DNA of 64,000 nt from Candidatus Competibacteraceae bacterium. GTDB lineage: Bacteria; Pseudomonadota; Gammaproteobacteria; Competibacterales; Competibacteraceae. The notes beneath the pieces were generated by a model. The model saw nothing but the letters and a program-made list of their open reading frames with translations, did no database searches and was not told the origin of the DNA. Shown piece after piece: positions 8,239-16,616 of the stretch (positions are counted from its first letter, which is position 1; every line of letters begins with the position of its first letter). Both the position numbers and the translations under genes were made by a program. Location: NCBI GenBank assembly GCA_016713505.1, contig JADJPA010000001.1, positions 1,674,001 to 1,738,000 of the forward strand, read 5' to 3'.

Positions 8239-9947
8239 TGGCGCTACCCCGGATTCTCGACGGTCGCCGGCGCGGGTTGTGGCTGCGCTTGGTCGGCAAC
8301 GGTTTGGCGCAAGCCGTGGCGGCGGTGGCGACGACTTTATTGATCCGCCATGTCTTCGACCGCTGGCTGACAGCCCCGCGCGCCGCGCTCCCGCTGGCGC
8401 TAGCGTGGATCGGCGCGGCTTTGGTGGCGCTTGCCTTATCGCGGGCCTGGCTGCGGATGCGGGAACGCACCGACGCCGAGCTGCTGGGCCAAGACTACGT
8501 TTATCGGGTACGACTGGCGATTTTTGATCGTCTCGGCACGCTGGCACCCCGCGTGCTGCAACGGCGGCGGCGCGGCAGCCTGATGCTGCGCTTCGTCGGC
8601 GATCTAAGCGCCCTGCGGCAGTGGGTCAGCCTCGGTTTGGCCCGCCTGAGCGTCGCGGGAGTGACCGCTGGCGTGGCCCTGGCGGCTTTGGCTTACCTGA
8701 ATCCGACTCTGGCCGGCGCCATCAGTCTGACTTTGGCCGGCGGCGTGGCGACCGCGCTGGCCGTCGCCACGCCGCTGCGCGCGGCGGTGCGGGAATCGCG
8801 CCGCCGTCAAGCTTTATTGGCGGCGAATGTAAATGAGAAAATCGCGGCCATGACGGTGGTGCAACTGTGCGGTCAAATACGCCGGGAACGACGCCATGTT
8901 GCCCATCAAGGCCAGCGCTTGCGCGATGCGATGGTGGCGCGGGCGCGTATCAGCGGTTGGCTGCGCGCGATCACCGAAGCCACCGGCGCGCTGGCGGTGG
9001 CCGTCGTGGTGGTGCTGGGCGCGCTGGAAGTAGCCAGCGGCAGGACGACCCCTGGCACCGTCGTCGGCGCCATGACCATCGTCGGTCTTCTGCTGCCCGC
9101 CCTGCGCGATCTCGGGCGAACCCACGAATACGCCTACGGTTTTCGGGTTGCTTCGGAGCGGCTCCAACGCTTTCTGGAGTTGCCTAGTCTGGTCAGCGAC
9201 TACCCCGGCGCTCCAGATTTGGCCTTGGTTCGCGGCCGGCTGGAATTGCGGCAGGCCAGCGTCGGCGGCGTCTTCGAGGGCTTGAACGCCACCGCGCTGG
9301 CCGGCGGGAGAATCGCTATCGTCGGCCCCAATGGAGCCGGTAAGTCGACCCTGCTGGCGTTGGCCGCCCGCCTGCTGGATCCCGACCGAGGTACGGTTTT
9401 GCTCGATAGCCAGGACTTGGCCCAACACAGCCTCGCTTCGGTGCGCCAAGCGGTCGGCATGGTCAGCGCCGAACTGCCCTTGCTGAAAGGAACCATCGCC
9501 AAAAACCTGCGCTACCGTTGGCCGGATGCTCCAGATCAAGAAGTCGCACGAGTATGCGCCTTGTGCGGGGTGGACGAATTACTGGCCGAATTGCCAGAAG
9601 GCGCGCAAACCCGCCTGCTCGAAGACGGCAAAAATCTGTCGCCCGGACAACGCCAGCGGATCGCGCTCGCCCGTGCGCTGCTCGGCCAGCCCGCGCTGCT
9701 GCTGTTGGATGAAGTCGAAGCCCATCTCGACCTGCGAGCCAGCGGCGTGATCGACCGAATCCTGGCGCATTATGACGGTACGGTGCTGATGGTCACCCAC
9801 CATCGCGACCGCCTGTTTCAGGCTGACGAAATTTGGCACATGGCCGACGGGCGCTTGGTGGAGACCGGACCGCCGCTGAAACTGCTCAACAGCGATGGCC
9901 CCACCCGCCGCCTGTTTGGCGCGATACCCTGGACGGTCAATGAATAG
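8238..9947 (+). CDS. ABC exporter half-transporter with atypical nucleotide-binding motifs
   Basis: 569 residues: an exporter-type membrane domain (about 15-310, five to six hydrophobic segments) fused to a nucleotide-binding domain. Walker A is GPNGAGKST (363-371), Walker B LLLLDE (487-492), and the H-loop is VTHHRD. Two motifs deviate. The signature reads LSPGQ (467-471) instead of LSGGQ, and the Q-loop glutamine appears replaced by Ala (VSAELPLLKG, around 411). It may pair with a second half or work as a homodimer. It starts inside the stop codon of the P-loop gene, and its own end overlaps the hydrolase start by eight bases. Export of a molecule made or modified by its neighbours is inferred from context only. 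Confidence 0.88.
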   Translation: MALPRILDGRRRGLWLRLVGNGLAQAVAAVATTLLIRHVFDRWLTAPRAALPLALAWIGAALVALALSRAWLRMRERTDAELLGQDYVYRVRLAIFDRLGTLAPRVLQRRRRGSLMLRFVGDLSALRQWVSLGLARLSVAGVTAGVALAALAYLNPTLAGAISLTLAGGVATALAVATPLRAAVRESRRRQALLAANVNEKIAAMTVVQLCGQIRRERRHVAHQGQRLRDAMVARARISGWLRAITEATGALAVAVVVVLGALEVASGRTTPGTVVGAMTIVGLLLPALRDLGRTHEYAYGFRVASERLQRFLELPSLVSDYPGAPDLALVRGRLELRQASVGGVFEGLNATALAGGRIAIVGPNGAGKSTLLALAARLLDPDRGTVLLDSQDLAQHSLASVRQAVGMVSAELPLLKGTIAKNLRYRWPDAPDQEVARVCALCGVDELLAELPEGAQTRLLEDGKNLSPGQRQRIALARALLGQPALLLLDEVEAHLDLRASGVIDRILAHYDGTVLMVTHHRDRLFQADEIWHMADGRLVETGPPLKLLNSDGPTRRLFGAIPWTVNE

Positions 9948-10893
9948 CACGCTTTACCGTATGGCAAGGATCATCATGTTGACCAGCATCGCCTTTTCAA
10001 GCGCTGTGCCTGTCCGCTCCGGACTCGCCCGCCCGCCGGGTCCGTCGGTTTATCCCACGCTAGAGGCCGCCCGCCAGTCGCCCGGCGGCATCTTGTTGCG
10101 CCATTTGGCAAGCGATCCAAGGCAGCAATACTTCCTTTACCAGCCGCCGCGCACCGGTGCGGGCGCGCGCGTGCTCGTGGTCGTGCACGGAATTTCCCGC
10201 AACGCCGAGGAACACGCCCATCGTTTCAAGCGGCTGGCCAAGCAATACGGAATCGTGTTGATCGCGCCGCTGTTTCCCAAGGCAACTTTTCCCGACTATC
10301 AGCGCTTGGGGCGATCCGGCAAGGGCGGGCGACCAGATCGGCTCCTGCGGGCCATTCTTGATGAAGTGAATGATTTAACCGGAGCCGATGTCAGTCGGGT
10401 TTATTTGTTCGGTTACTCTGGCGGCGGCCAATTCGTTCACCGCTACGCGATGGCATACCCCGACCAAGTGGCGGCGGTGGCGGTCGGTGCCGCTGGCTGG
10501 TATACCTTTCCCGATCTGGCGGCCCGCTTCCCGCGCGGCCTGAAAACGCGCTCCAAGTGGCTGAAATCGCACCTTAAACCGGAAGCGTTTTTAAAAGTGC
10601 CGATGGCGGCGTTCGTCGGCGAGCGTGACGTCCGGCGCGGTTCGGAGCGTCCTGAACTGAAACAATCAGTCAAGGTCGACGCGCAGCAGGGCTTGACCCG
10701 TCTGGAACGCGGCCGGCATTGGATCGAAGCGATGCGCGCGGCGGCGGCGGCCCACGGACTGACGACCGCTTACCAATATGAGGTGCTACCCCACGCCAGC
10801 CATTCGTTCAAAGCCAGCATGAAGCACGGACATTTGGGACAGCGGGTCTTCGATTTCCTGTTTGGGTCGCCGCCCGTTCGCCGCTCGTCGTAA
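9940..10893 (+). CDS. Exported alpha/beta hydrolase (PHB-depolymerase-like esterase)
   Basis: 317 residues. Residues 1-30 look like a signal peptide or anchor (ARIIMLTSIAFSSAVPVRSG). The alpha/beta-hydrolase core has an oxyanion-type HG (VVVHGISRN, 82-89), the nucleophile elbow GYSGGG with S160, a later acidic candidate in GERDVRRG and a histidine candidate in PHASHSF. Secreted esterases and PHB depolymerases of this class cleave short polyesters or peptides. The ATG at 9940 overlaps the ABC gene (ATGAATAG); an open frame from 9895 exists but starts inside the ABC gene without a signal peptide. Last gene of the sigma-54 operon, convergent with nadE four bases away. Confidence 0.85.
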   Translation: MNSTLYRMARIIMLTSIAFSSAVPVRSGLARPPGPSVYPTLEAARQSPGGILLRHLASDPRQQYFLYQPPRTGAGARVLVVVHGISRNAEEHAHRFKRLAKQYGIVLIAPLFPKATFPDYQRLGRSGKGGRPDRLLRAILDEVNDLTGADVSRVYLFGYSGGGQFVHRYAMAYPDQVAAVAVGAAGWYTFPDLAARFPRGLKTRSKWLKSHLKPEAFLKVPMAAFVGERDVRRGSERPELKQSVKVDAQQGLTRLERGRHWIEAMRAAAAAHGLTTAYQYEVLPHASHSFKASMKHGHLGQRVFDFLFGSPPVRRSS

Positions 10894-10897
10894 TGCC

Positions 10898-12532
10898 TCA
10901 GCGTCGAAATCCTGAAGTGATCGGATAGCGCCGGTCGCGGCCGAAGGCGCGCGGGGTGATCCGCACCCCCGGCGCGGCTTGGCGGCGCTTGTATTCGTTG
11001 ACGATCACCAGCCGCGCCACCCGCTCCACCGTCGCCCGGTCGAAACCGGCCGCGACCAACTCTTGCACCGAGCGATCTTCCTCCACGTAGCCGCGCAGGA
11101 TGGCGTCCAATACGTCATAAGGCGGCAGGCTGTCTTGATCGGTCTGATCGGGGCGCAGTTCCGCCGACGGCGGCCGGTCGAACACCCGCTGCGGGATGAT
11201 CGGCGACTGGCGGTTGCGCCAGTCGGCCAATCGGTAAACCATGGTTTTGAGCACGTCCTTGATCGGCGCGAAACCGCCCGCCATGTCGCCGTACAGGGTG
11301 GAATAGCCGACCGCCGTTTCGCTCTTGTTGCCGGTGGTCAACACCATCTTGCCGGTTTTGTTGGAAATCGCCATCAGCAGCACCCCCCGGCAGCGGGCTT
11401 GAATGTTTTCCTCGGCGATATCCGGCGGCAGCCCGGCGAACACGGGCTGCAAAATCTGTAAAAAGGCTTGAAAGGCCGGTTCGATGGGCAAGATGTGATA
11501 CTTGACGCCCAGCGCCTCGGCTTCCAGCTCAGCGTCGGTGTTGCTCATATCGGCGGTATAGCGCGAAGGCATCAGCACCGCTTCGACCCGCTCAGCGCCC
11601 AAGGCATCGACCGCGACAGCGAGCGTCAGCGCCGAGTCGATGCCGCCGGATAGGCCCAAGACCACGCCGGGAAAGCCGTTTTTTTGGACGTAATCGCGCA
11701 CCCCCAGCACCAAGGCTTGATAGATGCCCTCCTCCAAGCCCGGTTCCTCGGCGACGGGGCCTCGAACGGGAATCAACCGATCTTGGCCGATCTCAAAATC
11801 AACCGGATAGAGACCGTCCATGAAAAAAGGCGCTTGTTGGATCAACGCGCCGTCCACGCCGACCGCGAGCGATCCGCCGTCGAACACCAATTCGTCTTGC
11901 CCGCCCAGCAGATTGACGTACACGATGGGAATGCCGGTTTCCCCGACCCGCTGGCGCAACACCTGCAACCGTTGGCCGCTCTTGCCGGCGTGATAGGGCG
12001 AGGCGTTGAGATTGACCAGCAACCGTGCCCCGGCCTCGGCGGCTTGCGCCATCGGACCCGGCTGCCAGGCGTCCTCGCAAATCGTCACCCCGACCCGAAC
12101 TCCCTTAACCACCGTCACCCCGGCTTCCGTTCCGGCGACGAAGTAGCGCTTCTCGTCGAACACGCTGTAGTTCGGCAGCAGTTGTTTGTAATAGGTCGCC
12201 TGAATCGCGCCGTCGCCGACCACCACGGCGGCGTTGCGCAAGCCTGCCGGCGTGGTGAGGGGGCAGCCGATCACGGCGGCGATCCCCTGAATCGCCTTGC
12301 ATAGCCGCTGCAAAGCCGGTTCGATCTGGGCGATGAAACCGGGGCGCAACAGCAGATCTTCCGGCGGATAACCGGTCAGCGTCAGTTCGGGAAAAACGAT
12401 GAGATCGGCCCGCCAGCGCTCGCGCGCCTCACTGGTGGCGGCGATGATTTTATCGGCGTTGCCGGCAATGTCGCCGACCAGCAAATTGATCTGGGCCATC
12501 ACGACCCGGAATGGCGCGGCGGGAGCGGTCAT
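10898..12532 (-). CDS. nadE: Glutamine-dependent NAD+ synthetase
   Basis: 544 residues, two domains. The N-terminal nitrilase-type glutaminase (1-about 260) carries E49 in VFPELTLTGYPPEDLL, the lysine in YYKQLLPNY and the cysteine in VTICEDAW. The C-terminal NH3-dependent synthetase has the P-loop LGLSGGIDSALT and the family stretches TGNKSETAVGYSTLYGD and PPSAELRPDQTDQDSLPPY. It converts nicotinic acid adenine dinucleotide to NAD+ with glutamine as nitrogen donor. It lies 108 bp downstream of sucD on the same strand, with a hairpin in between, so it may have its own promoter. Confidence 0.97.
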   Translation of the reverse strand: MTAPAAPFRVVMAQINLLVGDIAGNADKIIAATSEARERWRADLIVFPELTLTGYPPEDLLLRPGFIAQIEPALQRLCKAIQGIAAVIGCPLTTPAGLRNAAVVVGDGAIQATYYKQLLPNYSVFDEKRYFVAGTEAGVTVVKGVRVGVTICEDAWQPGPMAQAAEAGARLLVNLNASPYHAGKSGQRLQVLRQRVGETGIPIVYVNLLGGQDELVFDGGSLAVGVDGALIQQAPFFMDGLYPVDFEIGQDRLIPVRGPVAEEPGLEEGIYQALVLGVRDYVQKNGFPGVVLGLSGGIDSALTLAVAVDALGAERVEAVLMPSRYTADMSNTDAELEAEALGVKYHILPIEPAFQAFLQILQPVFAGLPPDIAEENIQARCRGVLLMAISNKTGKMVLTTGNKSETAVGYSTLYGDMAGGFAPIKDVLKTMVYRLADWRNRQSPIIPQRVFDRPPSAELRPDQTDQDSLPPYDVLDAILRGYVEEDRSVQELVAAGFDRATVERVARLVIVNEYKRRQAAPGVRITPRAFGRDRRYPITSGFRR

Positions 12533-12588
12533 GGCGTCTTAAGCGTCCTCACGGGCGGCCTGAAAAAATAACTTTTGAAGATGCTGAA

Positions 12589-12608
12589 AGGGGCGCTCGC
12601 GCGCCCCT
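12589..12608 (-). terminator. Hairpin downstream of sucD
   Basis: AGGGGCGC...GCGCCCCT stem with a 4-base loop, 33 bp past the sucD stop. The minus-strand 3' side has only a short T tract (TTT), so termination may be partial and allow read-through to nadE. Confidence 0.5.
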
Positions 12609-12640
12609 CTCGGTTTCACAATCAGACCGAAGTCCGATGC

Positions 12641-13516
12641 TTAGGGAAAGAACTTCTTCATCGCCGCGCCGATGTCGGCCGGAGAGCGGACGATGGTCGC
12701 GCCGGCCGCTTCCAGCGCGGCGAATTTATCGGCCGCCGTACCCTTGCCGCCCATGATGATCGCGCCGGCGTGACCCATGCGTTTGCCGGGCGGCGCGGTG
12801 ACGCCGGCGATATACGCCACCACCGGCTTCTTGACGTTGGCCTTGATGTACTCGGCGGCTTCTTCCTCGGCGCTGCCGCCGATTTCGCCGACCATCACGA
12901 TGCCTTCGGTCTGCGGGTCGTCCTTGAACAGCGCGATCACGTCGATAAAGCTCATGCCGTGGATCGGATCGCCGCCGATGCCGACGCAGGTCGATTGCCC
13001 CAGCCCCGCGCGCGTCGTCTGATCGACGGCCTCATAGGTCAACGTGCCGGAGCGGGAGACGATGCCAATTTTGCCGGGCTTGTGGATATGACCGGGCATG
13101 ATGCCCATCTTGCAGCCGCCGGGAGTGATGACACCCGGACAGTTGGGGCCGATTAGATAGGTGCTCTGATAATTGTTCATCAGCACCGCCTTCACCTTCA
13201 GCATGTCCGTCACCGGAATGCCCTCGGTGATGCAGGCGATGACCTTGATGCCGGCGTCGGCCGCCTCCAGGATGGCATCGCCGGCAAACGCCGCCGGCAC
13301 ATAGATCATGCTGGCCTCGGCCCCGGTGGCCTCGACTGCTTCGCGCACGGTGTTGAACACCGGCTTGTCGAGGTGCTTGGTGCCGCCCTTGCCGGGGCTG
13401 ATGCCGCCGACCAGATTGGTGCCGTAAGCGATGGACTGTTCGGAATGGAAGGTACCCTGCGAGCCGGTGAAGCCCTGGCAGATGACCTTGGTGTCTTTGT
13501 TGATCAGAATGCTCAT
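12641..13516 (-). CDS. sucD: Succinyl-CoA synthetase alpha subunit
   Basis: 291 residues. The N-terminal CoA-binding Rossmann domain (SILINKDTKVICQGFTGSQG) is followed by a ligase domain with the phosphorylated histidine H249 in RMGHAGAIIMGGKG. The length and motifs are those of E. coli SucD. It converts succinyl-CoA to succinate in the TCA cycle with substrate-level phosphorylation. It is 43 bp downstream of sucC and co-transcribed with it. Confidence 0.98.
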   Translation of the reverse strand: MSILINKDTKVICQGFTGSQGTFHSEQSIAYGTNLVGGISPGKGGTKHLDKPVFNTVREAVEATGAEASMIYVPAAFAGDAILEAADAGIKVIACITEGIPVTDMLKVKAVLMNNYQSTYLIGPNCPGVITPGGCKMGIMPGHIHKPGKIGIVSRSGTLTYEAVDQTTRAGLGQSTCVGIGGDPIHGMSFIDVIALFKDDPQTEGIVMVGEIGGSAEEEAAEYIKANVKKPVVAYIAGVTAPPGKRMGHAGAIIMGGKGTAADKFAALEAAGATIVRSPADIGAAMKKFFP

Positions 13517-13559
13517 GGTCGTCTCGTTCTCTCTGAATCGTGGAAACCGAATGCGCCGC

Positions 13560-14720
13560 TTACTTGACAGCGCCCACCGCCTTCTTGGCGGCGTCGGTGA
13601 GATCGTCGGCGGCCATGATGTTCATGCCGGATTTGGCCAACATCTCGCGGCCCGCTTCCACGTTGGTGCCTTGCAAGCGCACCACCACGGGCAGGGTCAA
13701 ACCCACTTCCTTAACGGCGGAAATAATGCCCTCGGCGATGGTGTCGCAGCGGACGATACCGCCGAAAATGTTGACCAGAATCGCCTTGACCTTGGACGAG
13801 GACAGAATCAGCTTGAAGGCCCGCGCCACGCGCTCGGCGGTCGCGCCGCCGCCCACGTCCAGGAAGTTGGCCGGTTCGCCGCCTTGCAGCTTGATGACGT
13901 CCATGGTCGCCATCGCCAAGCCCGCGCCGTTGACCATGCAGCCGATGCTGCCGTCCAGCGCGACGTAGTTGAGGCCGATCTCGTGGGCGATATGCTCGCG
14001 TTCGTCTTCCTGGGTCGGATCGCGCATTTCGGCCGTGTCCTTGTGCCGGTACAGGGCGTTGTCGTCCAGGCTGACCTTGGCGTCGAGCGCCATCACTTGG
14101 CCGTCGGTGGTGACGATCAAGGGGTTGATCTCGACCATGCTGCAATCTTTCTGAACGAACAGGTTGTAGACGCCGCTCAAAACCTTGACCAGTTGATCGA
14201 CTTCCTTCTTGCCCATGCCCATGCGGAAGCCGAGATCGCGCGCTTGATAGGGCTGGATGCCGGCGACCGGATCGACGGTCAGGGTCAGGATTTTCTCAGG
14301 CGTCTTGGCGGCGACTTCCTCGATGTCCATGCCGCCCTCGGACGAACCGATCAGGATGACGCGCTTCTTGCTGCGATCCACCAAGGCGCTCAGATAGTAT
14401 TCCTTGGTGATATCCACGCCGTCCTGAATCAGCAGGGCGTGGACCTTGACGCCGTCCGCGCCGGTTTGCTTGGTCACCAGGGTCGATCCCAGCAGCTTGC
14501 CGGAAATGTCCTCGACATCCTGGAGGCTGCGCGCCAGCTTGACGCCGCCGGCCTTGCCGCGACCGCCCGCGTGAACCTGGGCCTTGACCACCCAGAGCGG
14601 ACCGCCGATTTGCTTGGCCGCTTCGACGGCTTCCTGCTGGGAGGTGACCTTGATGCCGCGGGGTATCGCCACGCCGAATTGCTGTAAGAGTTCTTTTGCT
14701 TGGTATTCGTGCAGGTTCAT
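13560..14720 (-). CDS. sucC: Succinyl-CoA synthetase beta subunit (ADP-forming)
   Basis: 386 residues starting MNLHEYQAKELLQQFGVAIP, the canonical SucC N-terminus. This sets the start at 14720 rather than an upstream ATG at 14783. An ATP-grasp domain is followed by a CoA-ligase domain (VVVRLQGTNVEAGREMLAKS, the GTNVEEG-type loop). Forms the alpha2beta2 enzyme with SucD. The usual sucAB partners are not in the window, so sucCD stands as a two-gene operon divergent from pilS. Confidence 0.97.
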   Translation of the reverse strand: MNLHEYQAKELLQQFGVAIPRGIKVTSQQEAVEAAKQIGGPLWVVKAQVHAGGRGKAGGVKLARSLQDVEDISGKLLGSTLVTKQTGADGVKVHALLIQDGVDITKEYYLSALVDRSKKRVILIGSSEGGMDIEEVAAKTPEKILTLTVDPVAGIQPYQARDLGFRMGMGKKEVDQLVKVLSGVYNLFVQKDCSMVEINPLIVTTDGQVMALDAKVSLDDNALYRHKDTAEMRDPTQEDEREHIAHEIGLNYVALDGSIGCMVNGAGLAMATMDVIKLQGGEPANFLDVGGGATAERVARAFKLILSSSKVKAILVNIFGGIVRCDTIAEGIISAVKEVGLTLPVVVRLQGTNVEAGREMLAKSGMNIMAADDLTDAAKKAVGAVK

Positions 14721-14826
14721 GCGGATTACATCCCCCTTTTTCAGTGAGGTTGCGATTATACCCCGAATCGTCTCACTCTTCACGCGTGCCGTGAAGGCCT
14801 TTCAACCAACCCGTCCCAATACCGGT

Positions 14827-14849
14827 AGCGTTACAATCAGCGTTACAAT
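14827..14849. promoter_or_regulatory. Two direct repeats AGCGTTACAAT in the sucC-pilS intergenic region
   Basis: Identical 11-mers at 14827-14837 and 14839-14849, spaced 12 bases start to start, so about one helical turn apart. They sit just before the pilS start and about 110 bp upstream of sucC. Phase and position suit a regulator site, but no regulator can be named. Confidence 0.4.
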
Positions 14850-14855
14850 TTATCG

Positions 14856-16616
14856 ATGCCATCCTCGTTACAAAAAGCCAATCGCCCTGTCCGCGCCATG
14901 ATGACCGTTGTTGATTTGCCTTCTGGACTCCCTGCCGACCGTTTCCTCGACCGTCGCCATTTGTGGCGCGCATTTCGGGTGGCTAACTTCTATCGGCTGA
15001 TCCTGGCGGCTTTGTTGCTGGTGACCTTCGCGCTCGACGAACAAAACCGGTTGTTCGGCAAGCAATACCCTGCCCTGTTTCTCGGCACGGCGTTGGCCTA
15101 CATGGCGCTGGCGTTGCTCGGCGTCGCCGGCAGTTACTGGCGACGACCGAGTTTGGCGGTGCAGGCCCACTGGCAAATGCTGCTGGATTTGGCGGCCTTG
15201 ACCGTGATGATTCATGCGTCCGGGGGCTTGACCAGCAGCCTGATCAGCCTGCTGATCACCGCTATCGCCGCCAGTAGCATTCTGCTGCCGTTAAGCTCGG
15301 CGCTGTTAGCCGCCGCCTTGGGATTTTTTCTACTGACCAGTTCTTGGTTGATCGCGCATTGGTACCCGACTGACGCACGGGAAAGAGGTGTCCGCCCGCC
15401 CGACAACTGGTCCGATCTACTGGAGCCTTTGCGCGATGTCTCTGACAGTTGGGTCCGATTGGGGGTTATCGGCGCTGCGTTATTCATCACGGCGGGATTG
15501 AGTTACGCGCTGGCGGAGCGGGCGCGGCGCAGCGAGGCGCTGGCCCGCCGGCGTACCTGGGAACTCCTGGAAATCGCCGAACTGAATCAAGGCATCATCC
15601 GCCACTTACACAACGGCGTCGTCGTCGTGGACCGCGCCGATCAGGTTCAGTTGTTGAACGACACCGCCAGGGATTTGCTCGGCTGCGCCAAGGTGCGGCC
15701 GGCCATCCCCTTGGCGGAGCTGTCCGCGCCGCTGCAAGAGCGCTTGCACGACTGGCGGGCCGGCGTTGCGGATATTGCAGCGTTTCGGCCGATTGCCCAC
15801 CGGCCGGAACTGATTCCGCGCTTCACCCGACTCAGCGGCAGCCAAGCCACCAATGTGTTGATCATGCTGGAGGACTCCGAACAAGTGACCGAGCGCTTGC
15901 AGCAGATCAAGCTGGCGGCGCTGGGTCGGTTGACGGCCGGTATCGCTCATGAAATCCGCAATCCGTTGTCCGCGATCGGCCACGCCGCCCAACTGATGCA
16001 AGAGTCGACCGGAGCCAGCGCCAGCGACCGGCGCTTGGGGCAGATCGTGTATGATAATGTCAAACGGGCCAATCGCATTATCAATGACGTGCTGGATTTA
16101 GCCCGGCGCGATCGGGTCCAACCCGAGCTCATTGCGTTGTTGCCTTGGTTGGACAATTTTTCGCAGGAGTTTTGTCGCAGTGCGGAAAACCCGCCGCCGG
16201 CCTGGAGTCAAACCGTCGATCCGACCGATATGCAGATCACTTTCGACCCCCACCAGTTACGGCAAGTCCTGTGGAACCTCTGCGCGAACGCCTGCCAACA
16301 CGGCGCTCGACCCGGAGAGACACCGGTGGTCGCACTCCGCGCCGGCATCGAACCGATTCGCGAGCGGCCGTTTCTGGAGGTGCGCGATGCCGGCCCCGGC
16401 GTTGCCCCGGAAAATGCCGAAAAACTGTTCGAGCCGTTCTTCACCACTCGCTCCAAGGGGACCGGACTGGGCCTGTATTTGGCGCGGGAACTGTGCGAAG
16501 CCAATCGAGCCCATTTACAATATTTGCCCATTCCTGAAGGTGGTAGCTGCTTCCGGATCACCTTCGCTCCCGCTTTAGCTACGGAGATGGACCGATGGAC
16601 GACTGCAATGCCTTGA
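14856..16616 (+). CDS. pilS: Type IV pilus sensor histidine kinase
   Basis: 586 residues. Six hydrophobic segments between about 44 and 220 form the PilS membrane domain. A PAS-like part (about 240-345, HLHNGVVVVDRADQVQLLND) and a HisKA domain with H365 (AGIAHEIRNPLSAIGHAAQL) follow, then HATPase_c with NLCANACQHG, DAGPGV and GTGLGLYLARELC. PilS in Pseudomonas senses pilin in the inner membrane and adjusts PilR phosphorylation to set pilA transcription. The true start may be Met15 or 16 (around 14898). The 3' end overlaps pilR by 22 bases. Confidence 0.95.
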   Translation: MPSSLQKANRPVRAMMTVVDLPSGLPADRFLDRRHLWRAFRVANFYRLILAALLLVTFALDEQNRLFGKQYPALFLGTALAYMALALLGVAGSYWRRPSLAVQAHWQMLLDLAALTVMIHASGGLTSSLISLLITAIAASSILLPLSSALLAAALGFFLLTSSWLIAHWYPTDARERGVRPPDNWSDLLEPLRDVSDSWVRLGVIGAALFITAGLSYALAERARRSEALARRRTWELLEIAELNQGIIRHLHNGVVVVDRADQVQLLNDTARDLLGCAKVRPAIPLAELSAPLQERLHDWRAGVADIAAFRPIAHRPELIPRFTRLSGSQATNVLIMLEDSEQVTERLQQIKLAALGRLTAGIAHEIRNPLSAIGHAAQLMQESTGASASDRRLGQIVYDNVKRANRIINDVLDLARRDRVQPELIALLPWLDNFSQEFCRSAENPPPAWSQTVDPTDMQITFDPHQLRQVLWNLCANACQHGARPGETPVVALRAGIEPIRERPFLEVRDAGPGVAPENAEKLFEPFFTTRSKGTGLGLYLARELCEANRAHLQYLPIPEGGSCFRITFAPALATEMDRWTTAMP

